From assembly GCA_004346725.1 (NCBI GenBank), contig SMDE01000002.1, positions 310,001 to 374,000 on the forward strand: a stretch of 64,000 nucleotides of DNA, given 5' to 3'. Below are positions 19,088 to 26,982 of the stretch, piece by piece. Below the pieces are notes generated by a model. The model had not been told where the DNA came from, did not search any database, and was given only the letters and a program-made list of their open reading frames with translations. How positions within the stretch are numbered: position 1 is the first letter of the stretch; the number at the start of each line of letters is the position of its first letter. Origin of the DNA: Phytobacter diazotrophicus (GTDB lineage Bacteria; Pseudomonadota; Gammaproteobacteria; Enterobacterales; Enterobacteriaceae). The position numbers and the translations under genes were made by a program.

Positions 19088-19888
19088 ATGGAGATTACCA
19101 CTCTTCAGATTGTGCTGGTGTTCGTCGTCGCGTGTATTGCCGGTATGGAATCGGTACTCGATGAATTTCAGTTTCACCGTCCGTTAGTGGCCTGTACGCT
19201 GGTGGGTATCGTCCTGGGGGATATGAAAACCGGTATTATCATCGGCGGTACCCTGGAGATGATTGCGCTGGGCTGGATGAACATCGGTGCGGCGGTCGCG
19301 CCCGATGCCGCGCTCGCCTCTATTATCTCAACCGTCCTGGTTATCGCGGGTCATCAAAGTATCGGCGCCGGTATCGCGCTGGCTATCCCACTGGCAGCAG
19401 CAGGCCAGGTACTGACCATTATTGTGCGTACCATCACCGTGGCCTTCCAGCACGCGGCGGATAAGGCGGCAAACAACGGCAACCTCACGGCGTTGTCCTG
19501 GATCCATGTCTCGTCCCTGTTCCTTCAGGCCATGCGTATCGCTATCCCGGCCGTTATTGTTGCTATCTCCGTCGGGACCAGTGAAGTTCAGGGTATGCTG
19601 AACGCCATTCCGGAAGTCGTAACCAGTGGTCTGAACATCGCTGGCGGCATGATCGTGGTGGTTGGTTATGCGATGGTTATCAATATGATGCGCGCAGGCT
19701 ACCTGATGCCGTTCTTCTACCTTGGTTTCGTGACGGCGGCGTTTACTAACTTCAACCTCGTTGCGCTGGGTGTGATTGGTGCCGTGATGGCCATCCTTTA
19801 TATCCAACTGAGCCCGAAATATAACCGCTCTGCTGGCGGGCCTGCACAGGCTGCTGGTAATAACGATCTCGATAACGAACTGGACTAA
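19088..19888 (+). CDS. manY: Mannose PTS permease subunit IIC (ManY)
   Basis: 266 residues. The IIC membrane subunit that forms the sugar path together with ManZ. It is hydrophobic throughout, with several segments such as MEITTLQIVLVFVVACIAG and the conserved LVGIVLGDMKTGIIIGGTLE. Also used as a docking target by lambda-type DNA injection and mannose-PTS bacteriocins in related species. Start 60 bp after manX with AGGAGAAGTACA. manZ follows 12 bp after its stop. Confidence 0.96.
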   Translation: MEITTLQIVLVFVVACIAGMESVLDEFQFHRPLVACTLVGIVLGDMKTGIIIGGTLEMIALGWMNIGAAVAPDAALASIISTVLVIAGHQSIGAGIALAIPLAAAGQVLTIIVRTITVAFQHAADKAANNGNLTALSWIHVSSLFLQAMRIAIPAVIVAISVGTSEVQGMLNAIPEVVTSGLNIAGGMIVVVGYAMVINMMRAGYLMPFFYLGFVTAAFTNFNLVALGVIGAVMAILYIQLSPKYNRSAGGPAQAAGNNDLDNELD

Positions 19889-19900
19889 CAGGTGAGCGAA

Positions 19901-20755
19901 ATGGTTGATATGACGACTAAAACTACCACTGAGAAAAAACTCACTCCGGGTGATATTCGTGGCGTGTTCATCCGTTCTAACCTGTTTCAGGGTTCATGGA
20001 ACTTCGAACGTATGCAGGCGCTGGGTTTCTGCTTCTCGATGGTACCGGCTATCAGACGCCTGTATCCGGAGAACAACGACGCGCGTAAACAAGCTATCAA
20101 GCGTCACCTGGAATTCTTTAACACCCATCCTTATGTTGCAGCGCCGGTACTGGGTGTAACGCTGGCGATGGAAGAACAGCGTGCGAACGGGGCTGAGATT
20201 GACGATGGTGCCATCAACGGTATCAAAGTGGGTCTGATGGGGCCGCTGGCGGGCGTGGGTGACCCCATTTTCTGGGGTACCGTACGTCCGGTATTCGCAG
20301 CGCTTGGTGCGGGTATTGCCATGAGCGGCAGCCTGCTTGGGCCACTGTTGTTCTTCTTCCTGTTTAACCTGGTGCGCCTGGCAACCCGCTATTACGGTGT
20401 AGCCTATGGTTATCGTAAGGGTATTGATATCGTTCAGGATATGGGCGGCGGCTTCCTGCAGAAACTGACAGAAGGGGCATCCATTCTCGGCCTCTTTGTT
20501 ATGGGGGCACTGGTTAATAAATGGACACACGTTAACATTCCGCTGGTGGTCTCGCGTATTACCGACCAGACAGGTAAACAAAACGTCACGACAGTGCAAA
20601 CCATCCTCGATCAGTTGATGCCAGGTCTGGTTCCGCTACTGCTGACTTTCGCCTGTATGTGGCTGTTACGTAAGAAAGTGAACCCGCTGTGGATCATCGT
20701 TGGCTTCTTCGTCATCGGGATCGTTGGGTATGCGGTTGGCCTGTTAGGTCTGTAA
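19901..20755 (+). CDS. manZ: Mannose PTS permease subunit IID (ManZ)
   Basis: 284 residues from ATG 19901; a GTG three codons upstream (19892) is also in frame, but ATG has AGGTG at good spacing and gives the family N-terminus. The IID subunit of the mannose permease, paired with ManY in the inner membrane. Recognised by RSNLFQGSWNFERMQALGFC, NTHPYVAAPVLGVTLAMEE and GLMGPLAGVGDPIFWGTVRP, with C-terminal membrane helices. A strong terminator follows 14 bp downstream. Confidence 0.95.
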   Translation: MVDMTTKTTTEKKLTPGDIRGVFIRSNLFQGSWNFERMQALGFCFSMVPAIRRLYPENNDARKQAIKRHLEFFNTHPYVAAPVLGVTLAMEEQRANGAEIDDGAINGIKVGLMGPLAGVGDPIFWGTVRPVFAALGAGIAMSGSLLGPLLFFFLFNLVRLATRYYGVAYGYRKGIDIVQDMGGGFLQKLTEGASILGLFVMGALVNKWTHVNIPLVVSRITDQTGKQNVTTVQTILDQLMPGLVPLLLTFACMWLLRKKVNPLWIIVGFFVIGIVGYAVGLLGL

Positions 20756-20768
20756 TCCGTTGTGTTAT

Positions 20769-20796
20769 AACCGGGGCCTTGCCCCGGTTTTTTATT
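20769..20796 (+). terminator. Terminator of manXYZ
   Basis: AACCGGGGC / GCCCCGGTT inverted repeat with a 3-nt loop followed by a T-run, 14 bp past manZ. Confidence 0.9.
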
Positions 20797-20809
20797 ATCA
20801 GGAGGAACC

Positions 20810-21268
20810 ATGACGCTCACGGACAGCATACTGATGTTGTTTATCGCCGCCCTGCTGGCATTTGCCATTTACGATGAACTTATCCTGCCCCGCCGTCACG
20901 GCGATACCCTGCTTGCCCTCCCCTTGCTGCGTCGCAGCCGTGTTGATGCGGCTATTTTTGTTGGCCTGTTGGTTATCCTTATTTACAACAATGTCACAAA
21001 TAACGGTACGCCATTAACCACATGGTTATTATCCGCGCTGGCATTATTAGCCATTTACCTTTTTTGGATTCGCACACCGAAGATCATCTTCAAATCGCGG
21101 GGGTTTTTCTTTTCCAGCGTATGGATAGAATATAACCGAATTAAGGAGATGAACTTATCCGAGGATGGCGTGCTGGTGATGCAATTAGAACAAAGGCGCT
21201 TGCTTATTCGGGTAAAAAATATTGATGACCTGGAAAGGATATATAAATTAATAATTAAAATTCAATAA
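20810..21268 (+). CDS. yobD: UPF0266 membrane protein YobD
   Basis: 152 residues, as in E. coli. Predicted inner-membrane protein of unknown function (DUF986) with three hydrophobic segments: about 1-22, 45-65 and 67-86. The cytosolic C-terminal part is PH-domain-like in length ([36 protein letters not shown]). The start follows AGGAGGAACC. Lies just after the man terminator, so it is separately transcribed or depends on read-through. Confidence 0.92.
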   Translation: MTLTDSILMLFIAALLAFAIYDELILPRRHGDTLLALPLLRRSRVDAAIFVGLLVILIYNNVTNNGTPLTTWLLSALALLAIYLFWIRTPKIIFKSRGFFFSSVWIEYNRIKEMNLSEDGVLVMQLEQRRLLIRVKNIDDLERIYKLIIKIQ

Positions 21269-21313
21269 GTTAAATGTAGTCACCTACATCCACAATGTAT
21301 ATTAAATAAGCAC

Positions 21314-21335
21314 ACTTATAGCCTTTGCTATATTT
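21314..21335 (+). promoter_or_regulatory. MntR operator upstream of mntP
   Basis: A 22-bp palindrome whose minus-strand form begins AAATATAGCAAAGGCTATAA, very close to the MntR consensus AAACATAGCAAAGGCTATGTTT. MntR with manganese activates mntP in E. coli; position and sequence support the same here. Confidence 0.75.
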
Positions 21336-21464
21336 CCCACGGGAAAGTGCTTAATCTTTTTAACGTTATATTCACCTATAAATCTAAATGTTAATCGTTA
21401 TCAATTGGTAAATGGATTAATAATTCTCTGTTGTTGTTTTATATTCTCAAAATATGTTAATGTT

Positions 21465-21630
21465 GCGCCCGTCGTTGGGGAGTAGCCGATTTCCATTTGC
21501 TGGAAATGTACGTGTCAACATACTCGTTGCAAAACGTGGCACGTACGGACTGAGAGTTATCCAGTCAGGCGAGACCATTGACACATCAACTGCTGTTTAC
21601 TGGGGGCAGTGGTGTGTTATATGGAACTCC
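21465..21630 (+). promoter_or_regulatory. yybP-ykoY manganese riboswitch of mntP
   Basis: The mntP leader contains the conserved pieces of this family: GGGGAGTAGCCGATTTCC at 21477, ACTGAGAGTTATCCAGTC near 21548-21566, and GCGAGACCATTGACAC at about 21570. In E. coli mntP and alx carry this element, and Mn2+ binding raises mntP translation. The limits given are approximate; expression platform pairing was not modelled. Confidence 0.8.
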
Positions 21631-21646
21631 CGGTCAGGACGCTCGC

Positions 21647-22213
21647 ATGAATTTATCCGCCACAATTCTTCTCGCCTTTGGCATGTCGATGGATGCCTTC
21701 GCTGCATCAATCGGTAAAGGGGCGACCCTGCATAAACCCAAATTCTCCGAAGCCCTCCGCACTGGCCTGATTTTTGGCGTTATTGAAACGCTGACGCCGC
21801 TTATTGGCTGGGGGCTGGGGATGCTTGCCAGCCAGTTTGTTCTGGAGTGGAATCACTGGATTGCCTTCATCTTACTGATGTTCCTTGGCGGCAGAATGGT
21901 GCTGGAAGGTTTTCGCGCAGAGACGGATGACACAGGGGAAGCGCCGCATCGCCACGGTTTCTGGTTGTTGGTCACTACCGCGATTGCGACCAGTCTTGAT
22001 GCGATGGCCGTAGGGGTGGGTCTGGCATTCTTGCAGGTGAATATTCTGACGACCGCGCTGGCGATTGGTTGCGCCACACTGGTGATGTCCACACTCGGCA
22101 TGATGATTGGTCGGTTTATTGGCCCGCTGCTGGGCAAACGGGCAGAAATTCTTGGCGGTATCGTTCTTATCGGGATCGGTATTGAGATCCTCTGGTCACA
22201 CTTCGCGCCTTAA
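21647..22213 (+). CDS. mntP: Manganese efflux pump MntP
   Basis: 188 residues. Exports Mn2+ across the inner membrane. Six predicted membrane segments with the inverted-repeat motif pair [15 protein letters not shown] (about 11-25) and [15 protein letters not shown] (about 108-122), whose aspartates are needed for transport. The frame extends upstream to 21578 through riboswitch sequence, so I chose ATG 21647. Its stop overlaps the convergent rlmA stop by 4 bp. Regulation by MntR and the riboswitch is supported by the upstream sites. Confidence 0.95.
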   Translation: MNLSATILLAFGMSMDAFAASIGKGATLHKPKFSEALRTGLIFGVIETLTPLIGWGLGMLASQFVLEWNHWIAFILLMFLGGRMVLEGFRAETDDTGEAPHRHGFWLLVTTAIATSLDAMAVGVGLAFLQVNILTTALAIGCATLVMSTLGMMIGRFIGPLLGKRAEILGGIVLIGIGIEILWSHFAP

Positions 22214-23025
22214 TCAACGCGCTGCAGACAATGCAGGGTAAAATCGGTCTGACAGTTAAAGCGCGCTTTCGCTGCCAGTGTCTCCCGGACATCCGGTTTT
22301 GCCCGCCACGCAAAGGGCGTCATTTGCAGTAACGCGACGGCCTCGGCACCGGTTAATTCCATCTGATAGCTCAGTGATTGCTGCTCTACGACGCGAAACC
22401 CTTCTATCTCGCCATTATCAGGCGCATGTAACTGCACTTCGCGGTAAATTAACTCTTTCAGCTCCATCAAGTGGCGTGGCCCAGGCGCTGCGGTAATGAC
22501 CCATCCCCCCGGTTTTACCACACGTACCAGTTCTTCTGCTTTGCAGGGTGCGTAAATGCGTACGACAGCGTCAATGCTGTCATTCTGGAAAGGCAGGCGA
22601 TGGCTGGAGGCAACGCAAAACATCACCTCAGGGTAACGTTTCGCGGCTGCCCGAATGGCGGCTTTTGAAACATCGAGGCCAAACGTCCGGGCCTCTTTAC
22701 GCTGCGCGACCTCAGCAAAGGACTGAGTGTAGTACCCTTCCCCACAGCCAATATCCAGTATCGCCTCTGCCTGCGCAGGGAGGCGCGTCTGTAGCTGTAA
22801 AGCGATCGCATCGCGCAGCGGCTGGTAGTGTCCGGCATCAAGAAACGCACGGCGCGCCTGCATCATTTCCGCACTGTCACCCGGATCCCGCGAACGCTTA
22901 TGCTGCACGGGCAGTAAGTTGACGTACCCTTCTTTCGCGATGTCGAACTGATGACGTTGTGGACAGGAAAAGCTATGTTCGGAACGCGTCAAGGGGGCGT
23001 GACAAAGTGGGCAACTGAAGGGCAT
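22210..23025 (-). CDS. rlmA: 23S rRNA (guanine745-N1)-methyltransferase RlmA
   Basis: 271 residues. Methylates G745 of 23S rRNA, in helix 35. The N-terminal zinc finger is visible ([22 protein letters not shown]: three Cys and a His). The SAM-binding motif I is [13 protein letters not shown] (about 90-102), with [19 protein letters not shown] after it and [19 protein letters not shown] later. Start chosen at ATG 23025 (MPFSCPLC); an upstream in-frame ATG at 23076 lacks family support. Formerly rrmA. Confidence 0.95.
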   Translation of the reverse strand: MPFSCPLCHAPLTRSEHSFSCPQRHQFDIAKEGYVNLLPVQHKRSRDPGDSAEMMQARRAFLDAGHYQPLRDAIALQLQTRLPAQAEAILDIGCGEGYYTQSFAEVAQRKEARTFGLDVSKAAIRAAAKRYPEVMFCVASSHRLPFQNDSIDAVVRIYAPCKAEELVRVVKPGGWVITAAPGPRHLMELKELIYREVQLHAPDNGEIEGFRVVEQQSLSYQMELTGAEAVALLQMTPFAWRAKPDVRETLAAKARFNCQTDFTLHCLQRVD

Positions 23026-23098
23026 GGCAACTCCGGGACTCTTTAAAGGACGCAAGTTTACCGCCATTCGGCGCATCGGGGAATGCGAAGCCAGAAAT

Positions 23099-23129
23099 TA
23101 AAAAGCCCCGCACAATGGCGAGGCTTTTC
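23099..23129 (-). terminator. Terminator of cspC
   Basis: Read on the minus strand: AAAAGCCTCGCC-ATTG-TGCGGGGCTTTT followed by a T-rich tail, 50 bp past the cspC stop. Confidence 0.8.
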
Positions 23130-23177
23130 GCTGACATTGATACGCCAGTGGCGTCTCAAGTACCAGTGGTTTTGAAA

Positions 23178-23387
23178 TTAGATAGCAGTTACGTTAACAG
23201 CTGCCGGGCCTTTCTGGCCGTCCTGAATTTCAAACTCAACGTTCTGGCCTTCGGCCAGAGTTTTGAAGCCGTTACCCTGGATTGCAGAGAAGTGTACGAA
23301 CACATCTTTGCTGCCATCAGCAGGAGTAATGAAACCAAAACCTTTGGACTCGTTGAACCACTTAACTTGACCTTTAATCTTTGCCAT
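23178..23387 (-). CDS. cspC: Cold-shock-like RNA chaperone CspC
   Basis: 69 residues, essentially identical to E. coli CspC. A constitutive CspA-family nucleic-acid-binding protein that stabilises stress mRNAs including rpoS. RNP1 KGFGFITP and RNP2 VFVHFSAI are intact. Start chosen at ATG 23387 ([11 protein letters not shown]) rather than two codons upstream. Downstream of, and overlapping, yobF, with which it is co-transcribed in E. coli. Confidence 0.97.
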
Positions 23388-23544
23388 TTGCAATATTCCT
23401 TAATGTATATACTTCGCCCGTAGGCATTAACTGAGATAAAACTGAGACATTACTGCTTGAGGCACTAATATAAGGTTCGGCAGAGAAGCGGTATTCAACG
23501 ATAACGTGTTTACTCAGGACTTCTTTACTGAAAATGCCACACAT
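23374..23544 (-). CDS. yobF: Small stress-related protein YobF
   Basis: 56 residues. The first part ([34 protein letters not shown]) matches YobF, a heat-shock-accumulating small protein of unknown function found upstream of cspC. Its reading frame overlaps the first 14 bp of cspC, making the C-terminus depend on the exact overlap. The frame also opens 15 codons upstream, but ATG 23544 gives the family N-terminus. Confidence 0.8.
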
Positions 23545-24050
23545 AAACAGAACTGTACCTCGTTTGACCCAAAACGTGTTATCACACACAACGTAAATTA
23601 TGGCAAGCCATTTTTAAAAAGGCCTGGATCCGTCGCACAAATTCTAAGGTTATCAATACAACCGATGCACATTTATGCATACAAGATAACCTCGTAACGA
23701 CAGGCAGCCCGCCTTCTGGCTCCGTTTGATAACCCATCTTTTTTACCATAGCTCAATGAGTTCCATTCGTCCACGTGGGGGGATAAAAATATTCCGGCAT
23801 ACCTTATATCAGTAACAGCATTAACGCATACCTATGCCAATTTTCGCTAATCAGGAAGGTCTGAAATGCGCCCCTCTTGTAACTAATCAAATGTGTTGGT
23901 TTACCATCGAATATTTGTTGTGCAATTAAGCAGGAGTGTGCACCAAAATAATGAAAGTCTGATGACAGTGCCTCATTTAAAGGCAATAAAAACGTTTCGA
24001 TAAAAATAAAAAATATTTAACTTCTTCTAAATAATAAATTAGTACCAGTG
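23545..24050. other. Gene-poor interval between yobF and the MBL-fold gene
   Basis: About 500 bp, A/T-rich on its right half. It should hold the promoter and leader of yobF-cspC on the minus strand. A 60-codon frame on the minus strand (23804-23986) has a TTG start, no ribosome site and no recognised family. Nothing else could be supported. Confidence 0.5.
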
Positions 24051-25052
24051 CTACTCGTCCGTATTTTGCAAAGAAAAAGACTGACCAATTTTCAGCGTCA
24101 TGAAGTTCGTAATGTCATCTGCCGTTTCGCTTAATGCGTTATGCAACTCGCGCAGCGGCTCATCCAGTGATTCATCCGCCAGTTCAAAAACACCCCAGTG
24201 AATAGGAAACGTTAGCGGTTTACCCAACTGCTGCCATAACGTTACCGCCTGTTGCGGATCCATATGGTTGTAGGCCATGAACCAACGAGGAGCGTATGCA
24301 CCAATAGGGAGCGCTGCCAGGCTGAGCGGCCCTAACCGTTGGGGAATAGTCAATAACGCCTCGCAGTAACCCGTGTCTCCCGGAAACCAGAAACGATGTG
24401 CACGATTTTCCACAACCCAACCACACCATAAGGCGTTATTGCGATCCCAGGGGGTGCGCATGCTCCAGTGCTGAGCTGGCACAGCCGTATACACAAGCCC
24501 CTGGAATACCACGCTTTGCCACCAGTCCAGTTCCGTCACATTGCTCGCCCCCAAACGACGGCACCAGTTTCCCAGCCCGAGGGGGACAAAAACCGTCACA
24601 TGTGGAAAACGTTGGATAAGCGCGCGCATCGTTCTGACATCAAGGTGATCATAGTGATTGTGCGAGATAACGATAGTGTCGAGCGAAGGGAGTTCGGAAA
24701 TGGTCAGTGCAGGCGGTGTTCGTCGCTGCGGTCCTGCAAAACGTAGTGGCGATGCCCGATCTGAGAATACCGGATCGGTCAAAATATACTGTCCCATCAG
24801 GCGCAACAGAATTGACGAGTGGCCTAACCACCAGACCCTGTCATCGTCGCCCTGAATTTCTGCATGCTGCCGCCACTGGGCAGTAAAACTGGCATAGCCC
24901 TCTGCGGGGGGACGGGGTAATCCTGCGGCTTTGCGCTCTTGCCGCCAACGCTTTACATCGCCAGGCGCATGACCACCTGGCGTGAGATTAGTAAATCCGT
25001 CGGGACGATGGTGAGGAAGTGCGGCATTAAACCAGAGATTTTTACGCGCCAT
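24051..25052 (-). CDS. MBL-fold metallo-hydrolase, NAPE-PLD/RomA-like
   Basis: 333 residues. Metallo-beta-lactamase-fold hydrolase of the UlaG/NAPE-phospholipase D-like group. The metal-binding motif is SHNHYDHLD (HxHxDH, about 155-163), with further ligands in FWFPGDTGY and IHWGVFEL. Typical group features are WLGHSSILLRLMGQYILTDPVFSDRA at the strands before the motif and AYNHMDPQQAVTLW later. Substrate unknown. Start at ATG 25052 after GAGGGGCTGT; an upstream GTG (25064) is in frame. Only 21 bp follow yebO, so they may share a transcript. E. coli has no gene at this site. Confidence 0.85.
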   Translation of the reverse strand: MARKNLWFNAALPHHRPDGFTNLTPGGHAPGDVKRWRQERKAAGLPRPPAEGYASFTAQWRQHAEIQGDDDRVWWLGHSSILLRLMGQYILTDPVFSDRASPLRFAGPQRRTPPALTISELPSLDTIVISHNHYDHLDVRTMRALIQRFPHVTVFVPLGLGNWCRRLGASNVTELDWWQSVVFQGLVYTAVPAQHWSMRTPWDRNNALWCGWVVENRAHRFWFPGDTGYCEALLTIPQRLGPLSLAALPIGAYAPRWFMAYNHMDPQQAVTLWQQLGKPLTFPIHWGVFELADESLDEPLRELHNALSETADDITNFMTLKIGQSFSLQNTDE

Positions 25053-25073
25053 ACAGCCCCTCACCCTACGAAA

Positions 25074-25364
25074 TTAACGCTCGGCAACCAGACGAATAAA
25101 TTCGTCGTCTTTGCCTTCTTCCTCAACAACCGGTGCCGGAGCAGCGACTTCTTTTTCCGGTTCGTTCGATTCGCACAAACGACGCAACAATGCGGTCTGA
25201 CGCTTTTGCTGATCTAACACTGCTTCGAGCAATTCGATTTGCTCATTCGTCCGCGAGCTTGCACGATTGATAAAGAACCACAGCACCAGCCCGACCAGCA
25301 ACACCACCACCGAAACGACAAAAGACGCGATATTAAGCGCGCCTGAATTCATTAATTCGTTCAT
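25074..25364 (-). CDS. yebO: Single-pass membrane protein YebO
   Basis: 96 residues (95 in E. coli). One membrane segment near the N-terminus (about 13-32, VVSVVVLLVGLVLWFFI) followed by a cytosolic charged helix with coiled-coil character (NEQIELLEAVLDQQKRQTALLRRL) and a conserved end DDEFIRLVAER. Function unknown. Downstream of mgrB in the same direction. Confidence 0.92.
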   Translation of the reverse strand: MNELMNSGALNIASFVVSVVVLLVGLVLWFFINRASSRTNEQIELLEAVLDQQKRQTALLRRLCESNEPEKEVAAPAPVVEEEGKDDEFIRLVAER

Positions 25365-25438
25365 TTTACCACCTCAACCAAAGAGGTACATTTTACCACT
25401 GGCAAGACGGAAGGACATCATTAACGACAAAAAAGCCC

Positions 25439-25582
25439 CTACCAGGGGATATATTTATTGATGACGCAAATGCCGCTGAAAAACTGAACATCCTGGTCGC
25501 ACATCACATTTAGCATTTGAGTCCAGAGCAACAGGCAGACCACCAGTACGGCGATCAGTATTAGCCATCTAAACTTTTTCAC
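25439..25582 (-). CDS. mgrB: PhoP/PhoQ feedback regulator MgrB
   Basis: 47 residues from a GTG start (complement of 25580-25582). MgrB is a small inner-membrane protein that binds and inhibits the PhoQ sensor kinase; loss of mgrB gives polymyxin resistance in Klebsiella and relatives. One membrane helix (about 7-23, [14 protein letters not shown]) is followed by the periplasmic part with the invariant pattern [13 protein letters not shown] and the conserved IPW C-terminus. The three expected cysteines (at about 16, 28 and 39) are present, so the gene looks intact. A PhoP-box-like repeat lies upstream at the right distance from a possible -10. Confidence 0.95.
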   Translation of the reverse strand: MKKFRWLILIAVLVVCLLLWTQMLNVMCDQDVQFFSGICVINKYIPW

Positions 25583-25613
25583 TCCACTCTCCGATACTCC
25601 ACTCTATGTTACC

Positions 25614-25648
25614 AGGTTAGCATTAGTTCCTTAAACCGCGACTAACTG
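25614..25648 (-). promoter_or_regulatory. Probable PhoP box and -10 of mgrB
   Basis: Read on the minus strand: CAGTTA-GTCGC-GGTTTA (25632-25648), two hexamers 11 bp apart in the PhoP-box arrangement, then 12 bp and TAACCT as -10 (25614-25619). The 12-bp gap to the -10 is characteristic of PhoP-activated promoters. The first hexamer is a weak match. Confidence 0.5.
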
Positions 25649-25740
25649 TATCTCTAATCGGAGTTTTTAGGAATGCTCGGGTGTGCGGTATACCGCCAAA
25701 ACGGTAGCCTGAAAACAGTATCCAAACGCAAGGAATGAAA

Positions 25741-25980
25741 ATGCGCACTCTTATTAGGGCAATTATTGTCGTGGCACTGGTCTGGGTTGGTATTTTGCTA
25801 AGTGGATATGGCGTGCTGATTGGCAGCCATGAAAATGCCGCAGGTCTGGGATTACAGTGTAAATACCTGACGGCCCGGGGCGTCAGCACAGCACAATATG
25901 TTCACTCAAGCAGCGGTATTATCGGGCTCACGCAATGTCCGGTACTGCGCAAAAGCGAAACCGTCGTCGATAATGGATAA
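25741..25980 (+). CDS. yobH: Small exported/membrane protein YobH
   Basis: 79 residues, as in E. coli. One N-terminal hydrophobic segment (about 6-24, IIVVALVWVGILLSGYGV) that may act as signal anchor, then a conserved part with two cysteines (LQCKYLTARG, LTQCPVLRK) and end VVDNG. Function unknown. An ATG two codons earlier (25735) is in frame; ATG 25741 has AAGGA at better spacing. Divergent from mgrB and convergent with kdgR. Confidence 0.88.
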   Translation: MRTLIRAIIVVALVWVGILLSGYGVLIGSHENAAGLGLQCKYLTARGVSTAQYVHSSSGIIGLTQCPVLRKSETVVDNG

Positions 25981-25982
25981 AC

Positions 25983-26009
25983 AAACGCCGCCATCAAGGC
26001 GGCGTTTTC
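25983..26009. terminator. Bidirectional terminator between yobH and kdgR
   Basis: AAACGCCGCC / GGCGGCGTTT with a 5-nt loop, flanked by an A-run and a short T-run. It sits between the convergent stops at 25980 and 26014. Confidence 0.8.
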
Positions 26010-26013
26010 ACAC

Positions 26014-26805
26014 TCAGAACGGGTAATCGTTATAACCCATCTGTTCAGAAATCTTACGCGCAGCATGGTGGAGCATACTGACATACTCATGCAGGCGTTC
26101 CTCGGAGAAACGCAGCGTCGGGAAGGAGATACTCAGCCCGGCAATGACGACGCCGAAACGGTCAAAGACTGGCACACCAATGCAACGTAACCCTTCTTCC
26201 TGCTCTTCATTATCTTCGCCATAACCCTGCTGGCGGACGATATCGAGCATCGGTAATAAATCCTCGGTACTGGTAATGGTGCGCTCAGTGCTGCGTTTGT
26301 ACTCTACGCCTTCAAGGATCTGCACAACCTCTTCCTTGTCACGCCACGCCAGCAATACTTTACCAATCGCGGTGCTATACAGCGGGTTGCGGCGACCAAT
26401 GCGTGAATACATGCGCAGGTTATACATAGAGTCGATTTTATGGATGTAGACAATGCTGTCTTCATCCAGCGCGCCCAGGTGGATAGTCTCTTTGGTCAGG
26501 CGAGAGAGTTCACGCATCTGAATGTCAGCACTGCGGATCAGGTCTACGTTTTGCAGCGCCCGTGCACCGAGTTCGAACAGTTTAAGGGTGAGAGAGTATT
26601 TCTCTGACTCCCCTTCCTGAGCAACATAGCCCAGTGATTTCATCGTCTGCAAAAAGCGATATACGGTGCTTTTTGACATCATGACGCGCTGCGAAAGTTC
26701 GGTGATCCCGATCTCACGTTCTTCGCCAAGCGCCTGCAGAATGCCAAATACCTTCAGTACAGAAGACACAGAGTCTGGCTGTTTATCCAAATCTGCAATA
26801 GCCAT
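26014..26805 (-). CDS. kdgR: IclR-family repressor KdgR
   Basis: 263 residues. Represses 2-keto-3-deoxygluconate and related pectin/hexuronate catabolism genes; KDG is the inducer. The N-terminal winged helix-turn-helix (about 14-75) has GITELSQRVMMSKSTVYRFL, and the C-terminal IclR effector domain has GALDEDSIVYIHKI and GLRCIGVPVFDRFGVVIAGL. No KdgR operator could be assigned with confidence in the kdgR-yebQ intergenic region. Confidence 0.96.
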   Translation of the reverse strand: MAIADLDKQPDSVSSVLKVFGILQALGEEREIGITELSQRVMMSKSTVYRFLQTMKSLGYVAQEGESEKYSLTLKLFELGARALQNVDLIRSADIQMRELSRLTKETIHLGALDEDSIVYIHKIDSMYNLRMYSRIGRRNPLYSTAIGKVLLAWRDKEEVVQILEGVEYKRSTERTITSTEDLLPMLDIVRQQGYGEDNEEQEEGLRCIGVPVFDRFGVVIAGLSISFPTLRFSEERLHEYVSMLHHAARKISEQMGYNDYPF

Positions 26806-26982
26806 TAGTCACCTCATCGCCCGTGTTTTATAAAAATCAGAATAGTTTTTTATTATAAATTTCTCGCCTGCCCGTCGCAATCCGAGTTTGGTCACTTCGT
26901 TACAAATCTGCGATATAAAACCGAAATGCGGGTGATAGAATCATTATACAAATCATTGAACAAGCAAAACCCAGCTTTTCCC

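Noticed and set aside
18254-19177. 307-codon minus-strand frame
   Set aside because: Antisense to manX and the manX-manY gap; His/Asn/Arg-rich, no family.
23804-23986. 60-codon minus-strand frame before the MBL-fold gene
   Set aside because: TTG start, no ribosome site, no family similarity.
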